Below, piece after piece: positions 10,126 through 19,100 of a DNA stretch of 64,000 nucleotides. Location of the stretch: positions 1,240,001-1,304,000 of the forward strand of contig NZ_AP025510.1 of assembly GCF_024347635.1 (NCBI RefSeq), read 5' to 3'. The notes under the pieces were generated by a model, which searched no databases, was not told where the DNA came from, and saw only the letters and a list, made by a program, of their open reading frames with translations. Position 1 is the stretch's first letter. The number at the start of each line of letters is the position of its first letter. Origin of the DNA: Vibrio tasmaniensis (GTDB lineage Bacteria; Pseudomonadota; Gammaproteobacteria; Enterobacterales; Vibrionaceae). The position numbers were made by a program, and so were the translations under genes.

Positions 10126-10185
10126 GTTTCTGGCGCATACATATCAGGTTCAACGCATGCATAAATTAACCCAACAACGAGTCTC

Positions 10186-11097
10186 TTAAACAACCTCAAT
10201 CCCATCTAGGTGGCTCTTACTCTGTTGCCTTGCCGTACTAAAGAAAGCCTGCAGATAACGTTTGTCTTTCTCAGAGTTTCTTACCGCTGCAAACAGTCTT
10301 CTTGAAAGCCCTTTACCTAACGGTTTGCTGGCTATCAAGCCTTGTCTCGAGAACTCACTGATTGCCCAGTTTGGTAACGCAGCAACCCCAAGTCCTGCCG
10401 ACACCATTTGCACCAGCATCAATGTGTTGTCTGCTTGTTTCCATTTCTTTGGTTCAACGCCTGCGGGTTGCAAAAAGTGCTTCACTACATCGAGGCGCTG
10501 TTTTTGAACCGGGTAAGAGAGCATGGTGATATCGCTAAGATCTTGCGGTTCGATGCTCTGTTTTTCTGCCAAAGGTGAGTTGATTGCGGTGATCAAACGC
10601 ATCTCAAAATCAAAGAGTGGTTCGTAGTGAACCTCTGAACGCGGCTGAATGTCTGAGGTGATCACTAAGTCGAGTTCGCCAGCCATGAGTGCGGGTAGGG
10701 GTTCGAAGCCAAACCCTGATGAGAAATCAAGGGTTACACTTGGCCAAGCAACTTGGTACTCCTTCAAAGCGGGCATTAACCATTGGAAGCATGAGTGACA
10801 CTCGATCGCCATGTGCAATCGACCATTCACATCTTCTTTTAGGCTTGCGAGTTCGTTTTCAGCTTTGGCGATTTGTGGCTGTATCTCATCAGCCAGTTTT
10901 AACAAGATTTCGCCTTCCGAGGTAAATTTAACCGGCCTTGTTTTACGCAAAAAAAGCTGACCGCCAATACGGGCCTCAAGGTCTTTCAACTGGTGAGAAA
11001 GTGCCGACTGCGTCAGATGAAGAGAAGTTGCGGTCGCCGTCAGCGAGCCGCTATCTCTCAAGGTGGTCAATGTTCGAAGGTGTTTAAGCTCTATCAT
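10186..11097 (-). CDS. metR: LysR-type activator of methionine genes MetR
   Basis: Homocysteine-responsive transcription activator. The N-terminal winged helix (1-60) begins MIELKHLRTLTTLRDSGS and contains the LysR recognition helix SQSALSHQLKDLE-type pattern. The effector-binding domain follows to residue 303. It is divergent from metE across a 279-bp region holding MetJ-type boxes, which is the conserved metR/metE layout of gammaproteobacteria. That context makes MetR much more likely than another LysR protein. Autorepression and metE activation from the shared intergenic region are known for the family. Confidence 0.94.
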   Translation of the reverse strand: MIELKHLRTLTTLRDSGSLTATATSLHLTQSALSHQLKDLEARIGGQLFLRKTRPVKFTSEGEILLKLADEIQPQIAKAENELASLKEDVNGRLHMAIECHSCFQWLMPALKEYQVAWPSVTLDFSSGFGFEPLPALMAGELDLVITSDIQPRSEVHYEPLFDFEMRLITAINSPLAEKQSIEPQDLSDITMLSYPVQKQRLDVVKHFLQPAGVEPKKWKQADNTLMLVQMVSAGLGVAALPNWAISEFSRQGLIASKPLGKGLSRRLFAAVRNSEKDKRYLQAFFSTARQQSKSHLDGIEVV

Positions 11098-11170
11098 GAG
11101 TATTCCTCATATTCCCTAAGCCAATTCAATATTTCTTAATAATCACCCTACGGTGTTTTCTTTCGTTTGT

Positions 11171-11194
11171 AAACGTCTAGATGTCCAGATGGAT
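11171..11194. promoter_or_regulatory. Tandem MetJ-type met boxes
   Basis: Three adjacent 8-mers, AAACGTCT, AGATGTCC and AGATGGAT, resemble the MetJ repressor box AGACGTCT; the first differs at one base. They lie between divergent metR and metE. MetJ binds two or more tandem boxes cooperatively. An isolated AGACGCCT at 11300 may be a further degenerate box. Confidence 0.7.
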
Positions 11195-11304
11195 TTGATA
11201 AATTAGCGACTAGATTATTAAAGATGAAAATTATTAATAAACAAGATGAATATTTGGACCTTGTTCATCGAACAGATTGGGTAGATAGTTTAGCCATCCA
11301 GACG

Positions 11305-11333
11305 CCTTTGTGAGAGAGCAAAATCACCAAAGG
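11305..11333 (+). promoter_or_regulatory. Leader hairpin upstream of metE
   Basis: CCTTTGTGA (11305-11313) can pair with TCACCAAAGG (11324-11333), with one bulge, about 45 bases before the metE start. No T-run follows, so it is not a terminator. It may be a structured 5' leader. I see no known riboswitch motif. Confidence 0.35.
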
Positions 11334-11376
11334 TAGCCTGACCGGAAATTAAAATTATCGAATAAGGAACAGACTC

Positions 11377-13725
11377 ATGACGACAACAACGCATATTCTT
11401 GGCTACCCACGTATCGGTGAAAAACGCGAACTCAAATTTACACTAGAGAAATACTGGCGTGGTGAGATTGACCAATCAGAACTTAAGCAGCTCGGTAGCG
11501 AGCTAAGAAATCGTAACTGGAATGTACAAGCTGAGGCGAATCTAAGCTTTGCAACTGCGGGTGACTTCGCATGGTATGACCATGTACTAACTACGACTCT
11601 ACTTCTAGGCCACGTTCCCAAGCGCCATGCTGGTGGCTCTGAAGATGAAAAAGCCTTTCCTGATTTAGATACCTTATTCCGTGTCGGTCGCGGCCAGTCT
11701 CAAGTTCAATCTACTTGCTGCGGTCGTACGCATACTGCTAATGATGGCACTAAAGACAGTACAGCTGCGTCTGATATGACCAAGTGGTTCAACACTAACT
11801 ACCACTACATTGTGCCTGAATTCAGTAAAGATGATTCATTCGAAGTAAGTTGGCCGCAGCTGTTTGACGAAGTGAGTGAAGCGATTAAAGCCGGGCATAA
11901 GGTGAAGCCAGTTCTATTAGGCCCTCTGTCTTACTTATACTTAGGCAAAGAAGTAGAAGAGGGCTTTGACCGCTTATCTTTACTTCCGCGCCTTCTTACC
12001 GCTTACCAAGCGATTCTGGCAAAGCTATCCAAGTTGGGTGTTGAGTGGGTTCAAATCGATGAACCTATCCTTTCTCTGGAACTTGAAAAAACATGGGCAG
12101 ATGCATTCAAACTGGCGTATCAAGTGATTCAAGGCGATGTGAAACTATTGCTTACCACTTACTTTGATTCGGTAACAGACACGTTAGACAAAATCGTAGA
12201 ACTGCCTGTCAACGGTTTACACATCGACTTGGCTGCAGCACCGCAGCAACTCAATGAAGTGGTGAACAAGCTACCACAAGACTGGGTGCTTTCGGCAGGC
12301 GCAATCAATGGACGCAATGTGTGGCGAGCTGACTTAGCCGCGCAGCTTGAGTTACTGCAACCTGTGAAAGACAAGCTAGGAGATAAGCTTTGGATCGCAA
12401 GTTCATGTTCATTGCTGCATAGCCCTGTTGATTTGGAGTTAGAAGAAACGCTCAGCGAAGAAGTGAAAAGTTGGTTTGCCTTCGCAAAACAGAAAGTGAC
12501 CGAGGTGAGCTTGTTGGGGGCGGCGTTAGACGGCGATCAAAATGCCATTTTAGCGTGTGAGACTTACAGCCAACCTATTGTTGCTCGTAAGAGCGCGACT
12601 CATGTAAACAAGCCGCAAGTTCAGGCTCGACTCAATACCATTACCAAAGCACTGGCAGAGCGAAGTGCTCCATACGCAGAGCGCGCAGCGCATCAGTCTG
12701 AAGTTCTCGGGTTACCGCTGTTACCAACGACAACCATTGGTTCGTTCCCACAGACAGGGGAGATTCGTCTTCAGCGTAGTGCTTACCGAACTGGTAAACT
12801 GAATGAAGCGGAATACACAACCGCATTGAAAGGCCACATCGCAGATGCCGTTAAACGACAAGAAGCGCTAGATTTGGATGTACTTGTGCATGGTGAAGCC
12901 GAGCGTAACGACATGGTGGAGTACTTTGCAGAAAACCTAGCAGGCTTCCAAACCACTAAGTTTGGTTGGGTACAAAGCTATGGCTCTCGTTGCGTGAAAC
13001 CGGCGATTGTGGTTGCGGATATTGAGCGTGAAAAACCGATGACAGTAGAATGGTCGACTTATGCTCAATCTCTAACTTCAAAGCAGATGAAAGGCATGTT
13101 GACTGGGCCTGTGACAATTCTGTGTTGGACGTTCCCGCGTGAAGATATCTCGCGTAAAGAGATCACCAACCAGCTGGCATTTGCTTTGCGTGATGAGGTA
13201 TCTGATTTACAAGACGCTGGCATCAATATTATCCAAATCGATGAACCTGCTATTCGCGAAGGTTTACCTCTGAAAAAACGTGACCATGCAGAATACTTAG
13301 AGTGGGCAGTGGATGCCTTTAAGATTTCAGCGGCGAGCGCTAAACCGGAAACTCAGATTCATACTCACATGTGTTACAGCGAATTCAATGAGATCATTGA
13401 TTCAGTGGCGGCGCTAGATGCCGATGTGATTACCATTGAGACTTCTCGCTCGAACATGGAGCTACTGAAAGCGTTTGAAGACTTTAACTATCCGAATGCG
13501 ATCGGCCCCGGTGTCTATGACATTCACTCGCCAAACATCCCTTCAGAAGAGTGGATAGTTGATTTACTCAAGAAAGCGGCAGAGAAAATTCCGGCAGAAC
13601 GTTTGTGGGCAAACCCTGATTGTGGGTTGAAGACGCGTAACTGGGCTGAGACAGAAGCGGCACTCACTAATTTAGTTTCGGCGACGAAGACACTGCGTAA
13701 AGAGTGGGAATCAGCTGAGGCATAA
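11377..13725 (+). CDS. metE: Cobalamin-independent methionine synthase
   Basis: Transfers the methyl group of 5-methyltetrahydropteroyl-triglutamate to homocysteine, the last step of methionine synthesis, in the cytosol. The N-terminal folate-binding half starts with [14 protein letters not shown]. The C-terminal catalytic half has zinc ligands in [10 protein letters not shown] (His and Cys), a downstream Glu, and Cys in NPDCGLKTR. Length is 782 residues against about 755 in E. coli. The extra residues sit around 110-130 in a [15 protein letters not shown] segment. The start follows AATAAGGAAC. It is controlled from the shared metR/metE region and ends at a hairpin terminator. Confidence 0.97.
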   Translation: MTTTTHILGYPRIGEKRELKFTLEKYWRGEIDQSELKQLGSELRNRNWNVQAEANLSFATAGDFAWYDHVLTTTLLLGHVPKRHAGGSEDEKAFPDLDTLFRVGRGQSQVQSTCCGRTHTANDGTKDSTAASDMTKWFNTNYHYIVPEFSKDDSFEVSWPQLFDEVSEAIKAGHKVKPVLLGPLSYLYLGKEVEEGFDRLSLLPRLLTAYQAILAKLSKLGVEWVQIDEPILSLELEKTWADAFKLAYQVIQGDVKLLLTTYFDSVTDTLDKIVELPVNGLHIDLAAAPQQLNEVVNKLPQDWVLSAGAINGRNVWRADLAAQLELLQPVKDKLGDKLWIASSCSLLHSPVDLELEETLSEEVKSWFAFAKQKVTEVSLLGAALDGDQNAILACETYSQPIVARKSATHVNKPQVQARLNTITKALAERSAPYAERAAHQSEVLGLPLLPTTTIGSFPQTGEIRLQRSAYRTGKLNEAEYTTALKGHIADAVKRQEALDLDVLVHGEAERNDMVEYFAENLAGFQTTKFGWVQSYGSRCVKPAIVVADIEREKPMTVEWSTYAQSLTSKQMKGMLTGPVTILCWTFPREDISRKEITNQLAFALRDEVSDLQDAGINIIQIDEPAIREGLPLKKRDHAEYLEWAVDAFKISAASAKPETQIHTHMCYSEFNEIIDSVAALDADVITIETSRSNMELLKAFEDFNYPNAIGPGVYDIHSPNIPSEEWIVDLLKKAAEKIPAERLWANPDCGLKTRNWAETEAALTNLVSATKTLRKEWESAEA

Positions 13726-13773
13726 TTCAGTCTAAGATTTGATTGATTGGTCAATCCACGATGAACCACAAAA

Positions 13774-13797
13774 AAGGCCTCGCATTTACGAGGCCTT
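13774..13797. terminator. Hairpin terminator downstream of metE
   Basis: AAGGCCTCG pairs with CGAGGCCTT around a 6-base loop, with an A-run on the left and TCTAGTTTT on the right. It lies between metE and the converging pilotin gene. Confidence 0.8.
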
Positions 13798-13813
13798 CTA
13801 GTTTTATACTTGT

Positions 13814-13848
13814 TCGAATCTCGAATCTCGAATCTCGAATCTCGAATC
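13814..13848. repeat. Five tandem copies of TCGAATC
   Basis: Five perfect 7-bp units run from 13814 to 13848, directly against the stop codon of the minus-strand pilotin gene. The array is non-coding and looks like a slippage-prone microsatellite. Confidence 0.95.
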
Positions 13849-14243
13849 TAGCTGCTCTGACACGTCTCTTTGCTGATCAGCTTTTCAACCATCAGTTGCC
13901 CGCGCGTATTGCGAATCTTGATGTTGTAAGCTAAGCCCATATCAAGGTTAGCTCTTACTTCAGAGTTGGTGCAGTAGCTATTTACACTCATATCTACAAC
14001 TTGGTTTAAAGGCTTAGCACCTTTGGCATCTTGGTTGTAGATCATCATGATTTCGACGACAGTATTTTTTGCGAGCACACGCATGATGGACAGAGGCCCA
14101 TACTCAATAGGCAAGCCAGCTGAAAGTACACCGGCTCGATGGTGAGCCATCATCTCTAACTGTCTTTGTTTGTCTTGTTCACTTGATGAGCTACAGCCTG
14201 CGAGTAGGGCAATAGCCAGTGACCCAATAATCCATTTTTTCAC
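13848..14243 (-). CDS. aspS: Type II secretion pilotin AspS (GspS-beta type)
   Basis: Small lipoprotein that, in Vibrio, guides the secretin GspD to the outer membrane. A signal peptide ends in the lipobox LLAGC. The mature part holds RAGVLSAGLPIEYGPL and the two cysteines (in NSYCTNSE and KETCQSS) that form a disulfide in known AspS. I chose the GTG at 14243 rather than the longer reading from 14273. It follows AAGAAAG and gives a normal signal peptide, whereas the longer frame runs into yciI. Placement beside metE matches the V. cholerae VC1703/VC1704 order as I recall it. The symbol is shared with aspartyl-tRNA synthetase, which this is not. Confidence 0.8.
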   Translation of the reverse strand: MKKWIIGSLAIALLAGCSSSSEQDKQRQLEMMAHHRAGVLSAGLPIEYGPLSIMRVLAKNTVVEIMMIYNQDAKGAKPLNQVVDMSVNSYCTNSEVRANLDMGLAYNIKIRNTRGQLMVEKLISKETCQSS

Positions 14244-14244
14244 G

Positions 14245-14541
14245 TTAAAATACTTTCTTGAATGGTTTAACAATCACATTCTGGTAGACACCAGCATCAA
14301 TGTACGGGTCTGCGTCTGCCCATGCTTGTGCATCTTCTAAAGAATTAAACTCAGCAATTACAGTAGAACCTGTGAACCCCGCTTCACCAGGGTTATCTGA
14401 ATCAATGGCTGGCATTGGACCTGCTGTTAACAGTCGGCCTTCGTCGTGAAGTGTTTGTAGGCGTTCTAGATGTTGTGGGCGAACACTTAGGCGTTTTTCT
14501 AATGAGTTTTCGACGTCTTGAGAAAAAATCACGTACCACAT
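14245..14541 (-). CDS. yciI: YciI-family protein
   Basis: A 98-residue cytosolic protein of the YCII superfamily with a ferredoxin-like dimeric fold. It starts MWYVIFSQD, then [18 protein letters not shown] with the conserved His and Asp/Glu, then a GPMP stretch and a C-terminal [12 protein letters not shown]. Some relatives are dehydrochlorinases, but this group has no proven role. It lies one base upstream of the pilotin start, so the two genes are probably co-transcribed. Confidence 0.9.
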   Translation of the reverse strand: MWYVIFSQDVENSLEKRLSVRPQHLERLQTLHDEGRLLTAGPMPAIDSDNPGEAGFTGSTVIAEFNSLEDAQAWADADPYIDAGVYQNVIVKPFKKVF

Positions 14542-14678
14542 GTTGAGATATCCTTATTTTACTTCACTAAATTGAGGGCGTTTTAATTCGCTATCTTGCT
14601 AATTTACGCGAACTAATCGGTATTGGAAGAGCCAATGATAAGAAATTGTGAATTGGTGCGAGAGGATTGTATGGTCGT

Positions 14679-14946
14679 TAGGGCGTGTTGACCTTTCGTG
14701 GTTAAATTTTGTTCGAGATAAAAGCGTTTTAATCGCGGCGAGGGGGAAGTCGCCTAGTCATTCTAAGCAAATCTCCCTCAACAAAGAGTAAAACGCTTTT
14801 AGCCGAACCCTTCGGGCAGCGTTTGCTGGTCATTTCTACTACGTTATCGGCTTCTCATGTAGGCTAGCTACACATCGACGCCTCTGCCTTGTATAAATAC
14901 CCAGCAACTCGCTGCAAAAATCAGCTCGAAAGATCAACGCGCCCTA
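14679..14946. mobile_element. 268-bp MITE-like element with 20-bp terminal inverted repeats
   Basis: The left end TAGGGCGTGTTGACCTTTCG and right end CGAAAGATCAACGCGCCCTA are inverted copies matching at 18 of 20 positions. There is no ORF inside. An inner pair, AAAAGCGTTTTA near 14722 and TAAAACGCTTTT near 14790, adds secondary structure. The ends begin and finish with TA, which could be a target duplication. A 61-bp relative lies at 36069-36129. It occupies nearly all of the gene-free stretch between yciA and yciI, and it is probably a non-autonomous derivative of an IS moved in trans. Confidence 0.75.
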
Positions 14947-15001
14947 GTAATTTCATTTATACAAACTAAAGACCATCGATACCACACGCTTAATAAAGGT
15001 G

Positions 15002-15400
15002 CTATTTGTTGATTTGGCGAGGCTTACCACTTTCATCAACGGCAACGTAGTTGAATGTCGCGCCACAAACTTTGTAACGATCTCCGATACCATGATCAAG
15101 TACAGGCTTAACCCATACTTCTAGATCGATATTCATCGAGCTACGACCAATCTTAGTACAGTCACCATAAACACACACCACATCGCCCACTGAAACAGGC
15201 TGTTTGAACTCGATACTCGATACTGAAACAGTGACTATCTTGCCGTTAGAGATCTCTTTCGCCAGTATGCCGCCAGCAAGGTCAAGCTGAGACATTATCC
15301 AACCACCGAATATTTGCCCTGCCGCATTGGTATCAGAAGGCATCGCTAAAGTGCGAAGAAGTAAAGAACCAATCGGGTTCAAAGTTGATTGAATAGTCAT
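15002..15400 (-). CDS. yciA: YciA-type acyl-CoA thioesterase
   Basis: Hotdog-fold acyl-CoA thioesterase, 132 residues, that hydrolyses a range of acyl-CoAs in the cytosol. The typical start LLLRTLAMPSDTNAAGQIFG contains the catalytic Asp and the hotdog signature GGWIMSQLDLAGGI, followed by VSVSSIEFKQPVSVGD. The length is normal. It lies downstream of yciB on the same strand across a 188-bp gap, as in the E. coli yciABC neighbourhood. Confidence 0.94.
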   Translation of the reverse strand: MTIQSTLNPIGSLLLRTLAMPSDTNAAGQIFGGWIMSQLDLAGGILAKEISNGKIVTVSVSSIEFKQPVSVGDVVCVYGDCTKIGRSSMNIDLEVWVKPVLDHGIGDRYKVCGATFNYVAVDESGKPRQINK

Positions 15401-15588
15401 TGTCGTACTCTTAATGGTATTGATTGTTTTATATAAAAATAGATGTGTTTACGAGACTCGCGGCGGTCGAATTTTTAATGTCGCCACCGAACACAAATAA
15501 TCAGTGGCCCATGATCTCGAGTATCATTGGCCAATCGCATATTGATAATAATTGTATCAAATAGGGGATGAGGACTCATCCCTAAGAG

Positions 15589-16191
15589 TTATTTCTCGTC
15601 GGTATTTTTACCTGAGAGCTCTTGTTGCTTATCGTCTTGTGTTTCTTGATCTTTTGACGGAAGCGTGTCTTTTGGTAAATGTTTATAGATATAAACGCCC
15701 GTTAGCAAGGTAAATGCAAAGGTTGCGATGAGAAGGCCAAACACTTTGAAGTTAACCCACACATCCAACGGTAGGCTGAAAGCAACGTAAACGTTGAGAA
15801 TGGCACATAGAATAAAGAACAGAGTCCATGCCCAGTTGATCTTGCCCCATACCGCTTCAGGAAGAGAGATCTCTTTACCCAACATGCCTTTAATCGCTGA
15901 TTTGCCCATTAGGTGACTGACAGTCAGGCCGATCGCGAACAATGCATAAACGATGGTTACTTTCCATTTTATGAAGTTGTCATCATGCAAAAAGATGGTC
16001 ATGCCACCAAATACGGCAACCATTAGAAAGGTGATGACCTGCATTTTTTCGACTTTCTTGTAGATGAAATAAGTCAAAATAATTTGAACCGCAGAGGCAA
16101 CGATCAAAGCACCGGTCGCGGTATAGATGTCGTACATCTTATAAAGCGCAAAGAAAATAATGAGAGGAATGAAATCAAGGATTTGCTTCAT
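15589..16191 (-). CDS. yciB: Inner membrane septation protein YciB
   Basis: Inner membrane protein of the intracellular septation A family, with a role in envelope integrity and division. About five or six membrane helices cover residues 1-170. Family markers are [21 protein letters not shown] at the start (seen in part) and the loop [22 protein letters not shown]. The last 30 residues form a charged tail rich in Asp, Lys and Gln that is longer than in E. coli (about 179 residues). It lies upstream of yciA on the same strand. Confidence 0.94.
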   Translation of the reverse strand: MKQILDFIPLIIFFALYKMYDIYTATGALIVASAVQIILTYFIYKKVEKMQVITFLMVAVFGGMTIFLHDDNFIKWKVTIVYALFAIGLTVSHLMGKSAIKGMLGKEISLPEAVWGKINWAWTLFFILCAILNVYVAFSLPLDVWVNFKVFGLLIATFAFTLLTGVYIYKHLPKDTLPSKDQETQDDKQQELSGKNTDEK

Positions 16192-16368
16192 GAGACACTG
16201 ACTATCCAGTTAGTTGAGTTGCAGACAGTCTAACCAAAACTGTCTCGATGCTAAATAGCCCGAGACAATTGGGTGCTAATTAATTACATCTAACCGTTTT
16301 GGCGAATCTGACCGCTTATCGAATTTAACCCATTAAAGAATTGAAGCGCTTAATCGAGTTCAAGATCG

Positions 16369-16617
16369 TTATCGCATTGATGTGGTTTGGTAGCGAGGTA
16401 TTAGCTTCTTGATATCTTCAAGGTAACCTTCGCTCTTTAAACTGTCCAAAGTGTTCTCGAGTTCTTGCTCGCTCATGGCGAAACAAGTTGATTTTCCGGT
16501 CGTTAGGTCGAGATACTCGTGGTATTCACGCTCTGTGAAGTGGCCTATTCTGTCCATTAAAAGAGTTTTAATGCCATGGTGAATCAAGCCGTAATACGTA
16601 TGTCTTTGTAAGGTCAT
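16369..16617 (-). CDS. Small hypothetical protein, weakly GemA/DUF1018-like
   Basis: An 82-residue protein with a strong ribosome binding site (GGAGG, 7-base spacer) before its ATG. The pattern IHHGIK, then a Tyr-rich EREYHEYLDLTTGKST segment, then MSEQELENTLDSLKSEGYLED, recalls the phage Mu GemA/DUF1018 family. The match is by eye and imperfect. No phage genes are nearby. It stands alone between yciB and a LysR gene. The function is unknown. Confidence 0.7.
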   Translation of the reverse strand: MTLQRHTYYGLIHHGIKTLLMDRIGHFTEREYHEYLDLTTGKSTCFAMSEQELENTLDSLKSEGYLEDIKKLIPRYQTTSMR

Positions 16618-16887
16618 AGCCTATCCTCCGTAACAAGCTGCAGTGAAACTAGTGCAACTTGCTGTATATTGGTTGGGTTATCTATGACAAAGCAATTCGA
16701 ATGCCATTTATTCCCTCGGAGTAGAACTTCTAACTCAAAAAAACAATCAATTGTATTTTCAATTAGTTAAAAGGCAGCCCGTTCTATTTTCACTAAAACA
16801 ATACGTACCAATCGAAGAATAGTTTTATTTTGAGAATGAATTTTCGGCATCATTTTAGGAATGACGAGATTCTCATTTTGAAATCAG

Positions 16888-17787
16888 TTAATCGATAAGC
16901 CAATCGACTAAGGTTGATAGCGAGGCATTCTGACGGTTCTTGGGTTGTAATAGGAAGTATCCATTCCCAGAAAAGACACTACCTTCACTCACTTTCACCA
17001 ATCTACCCAAATCGATATCTTGCTTGGCCAGCGTGATATCGCCGATCGCTATTCCAAACCCTTGAATGGCCGCATTCATGGCCTGATCAAGCGTGGCGAA
17101 TTGCTGGTTGTTCTTACTTGAAAGATCATGGCTGCCGATGTGTTCTAACCAAAGTCGCCAGTCACTTTGTTCATTGTTGGCGTGCAACCAAGTGTATCGA
17201 GCAAGCTTGTGTGGCTTGATGATGCTCGACGCCTCTTTGACAAGATGACTCTGCATAATGCTTTGCGCTTGGCAAACGGGCGCTAGCTGCTCGTTAAACA
17301 ATAATTGGCTGATAATCGATTGCTGGTTTGGCTTCTTACCATAGGTAATTACGGCGTCAAACGGGTCAAAGCTAGGTTCAAAAACGTGCTTAATGGTCGA
17401 TGTGAGCTCGACATCAATTTCAGGGTAGGCTTGCTGAAAAGACATCAACTTGGGTAGCAGCCAAGAGGTAATACAGCTGGGCGCGTTGAGTTTGATCTTA
17501 GAGGGAGAACTTGCGACTTGATTGAGAGCCGATTGCAGTTGATTAATCGTTCCTTGTATCAGAGGAACCAGTTCTTCGCCTTTAGGCGTTAATGACAAAC
17601 CACGAGCATGGCGATAGAAGAGATCACAACCAAGGTTTTCTTCAAACGACAATACCTGACGACTCACTGCGCCTTGCGTAACATTGAGCTCATGTGCCGC
17701 TCGTGTAAAGTTGAGATGCCTCGCCGTCGACAAGAACGCGAGCAAGGTTTTGGTTGAAGGAAGTGTGCGATTCATATCTATACCCAT
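16888..17787 (-). CDS. LysR-family transcription regulator, GcvA-like
   Basis: DNA-binding regulator, 299 residues. The winged helix spans about 8-70, with the pattern LNFTRAAHELNVTQGAVSRQ and the GcvA-subgroup feature RQVLSFEENLGCDLFYR. The effector domain follows to the end. The ATG at 17787 sits between two possible starts; MNRTLPSTKTLL four codons in is equally plausible. It is divergent from the HisC-like aminotransferase across 169 bp, so it probably controls that gene and the binding-protein gene after it. The inducer is unknown. Confidence 0.9.
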   Translation of the reverse strand: MGIDMNRTLPSTKTLLAFLSTARHLNFTRAAHELNVTQGAVSRQVLSFEENLGCDLFYRHARGLSLTPKGEELVPLIQGTINQLQSALNQVASSPSKIKLNAPSCITSWLLPKLMSFQQAYPEIDVELTSTIKHVFEPSFDPFDAVITYGKKPNQQSIISQLLFNEQLAPVCQAQSIMQSHLVKEASSIIKPHKLARYTWLHANNEQSDWRLWLEHIGSHDLSSKNNQQFATLDQAMNAAIQGFGIAIGDITLAKQDIDLGRLVKVSEGSVFSGNGYFLLQPKNRQNASLSTLVDWLID

Positions 17788-17956
17788 GATTTTTTATCAT
17801 GGCTATTATGCGATTATTTCGATTCATTTACCAACAGTGTTCTGTTTGAATGTAAATACTTAGTCATCATTTGTGATTTAATATGTTTATATGCTGTATT
17901 TTTTGAATATGAACGCAATGGTGAATGCATTATGATTTTGTGAAAGGGATAGCTTC

Positions 17957-19099
17957 TTGACATCTTTTATTGATAGCTTAGTACCTCAGGCTGTAAAAAA
18001 ATTAATACCTTATCAATCGGCAAGAAGAATTGGTGGTGATGGACGTGTCTGGCTAAACGCCAATGAATTGGAAAGCTCGTTGTTTCAAGGAGAAGCGAGT
18101 CACAATCGATACCCAGACTTCTTACCACAAGATATTGCTAAGGCTTACCAAGGTTACTGTGGCACTGATGCCGCGACGGTTGCTGTCCGTGGTGCAGATG
18201 AAGCGATTGATTTGCTGATTAGAACATTCTGTAAGCCGGCGAGCGACAACATACTTATCTGTTCTCCAACGTATGCTATGTATGAGTTTTGCGCCGATGC
18301 ATTGGCGATAAATACCTTGGACTCCCAATTGCAGGAAGACTTCAGCCTTAACGTCGCTGATATAGTGAATAAAGCGGAATTGGCTAATATCGTGTTTCTT
18401 TGCTCACCAAACAACCCTACGGGCAACGTGATTCCAAAAGCTGAGCTCATTGAGGTACTGGAAGGAACGGTGGGTAAATCGCTAGTCGTGGTCGATGAAG
18501 CGTATATTGAATTTGAACCTCAAACATCGGCTGTGAACCTTATTGAGCGTTATCCGCATCTAGTCGTGATTCGTACTTTATCTAAAGCGTTTGGACTAGC
18601 GGCTGTACGCTGTGGCTTTATCTTGGCTAGCCCCAACGTGATGCAATACGTATCTAAGTTGATTCCTCCATACCCAATGCCAGATTGTTCTTCTCAGATT
18701 GTGTTAGAAGCGTTATCTGATGAGCGTATTGCGGTGATGAAACAGGCGACCGCTAAACTGGTGGAGATTCGTAATCAGTTTGCAGCTTCGTTAACCCAGT
18801 TCGACTTCATTGAACATGTTTATCCGTCATCGACCAACTTTATTTTGCTGCGTCAAAAATCGGGGCATGAACTGTTTAGCGTATTGACGAAAGATGGCAT
18901 TGTGACCAGAAATCAGAGCCATGAGCCTGCTTTGCGTAATTGCGTGCGCATCAGTATTGGTAGCCAAGAGAGTATGGCGGAAGTGATAGCGTCACTTTCA
19001 CGCTACCAAACCGAATTAGAAAAGAATCAACAAGACAAACAAATTCAACAATCTCAACATAAAGAAACTCAATCTCAACTCGATAAAAATCATATCTAG
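17957..19099 (+). CDS. HisC-like PLP-dependent aminotransferase
   Basis: Fold-type I aminotransferase of the histidinol-phosphate aminotransferase family, cytosolic. PNNPTG lies at 151-156, VDEAYIEF at 179-186, and the PLP lysine K210 in TLSKAFGLAA. The likely start is the TTG at 17957, eight bases after AAAGGG; no ATG fits the conserved N-terminus. The last 28 or so residues are Gln/Lys/Asn-rich low-complexity sequence not typical of HisC. No his genes are nearby. It is followed at once by a periplasmic amino-acid binding protein, so a role in use of one imported amino acid is more likely than histidine synthesis. Confidence 0.87.
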   Translation: MTSFIDSLVPQAVKKLIPYQSARRIGGDGRVWLNANELESSLFQGEASHNRYPDFLPQDIAKAYQGYCGTDAATVAVRGADEAIDLLIRTFCKPASDNILICSPTYAMYEFCADALAINTLDSQLQEDFSLNVADIVNKAELANIVFLCSPNNPTGNVIPKAELIEVLEGTVGKSLVVVDEAYIEFEPQTSAVNLIERYPHLVVIRTLSKAFGLAAVRCGFILASPNVMQYVSKLIPPYPMPDCSSQIVLEALSDERIAVMKQATAKLVEIRNQFAASLTQFDFIEHVYPSSTNFILLRQKSGHELFSVLTKDGIVTRNQSHEPALRNCVRISIGSQESMAEVIASLSRYQTELEKNQQDKQIQQSQHKETQSQLDKNHI

Positions 19100-19100
19100 G

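Noticed and set aside
14679..14946. The inverted-repeat element considered as an integron attC site
   Set aside because: There is no attC core (GTTRRRY/RYYYAAC) arrangement or integrase, and its ends form a classic transposon-like pair.
17957..19099. Calling the aminotransferase hisC
   Set aside because: It is HisC-like in motifs, but no his genes are near, the tail is unusual and the neighbour is an amino-acid binding protein.
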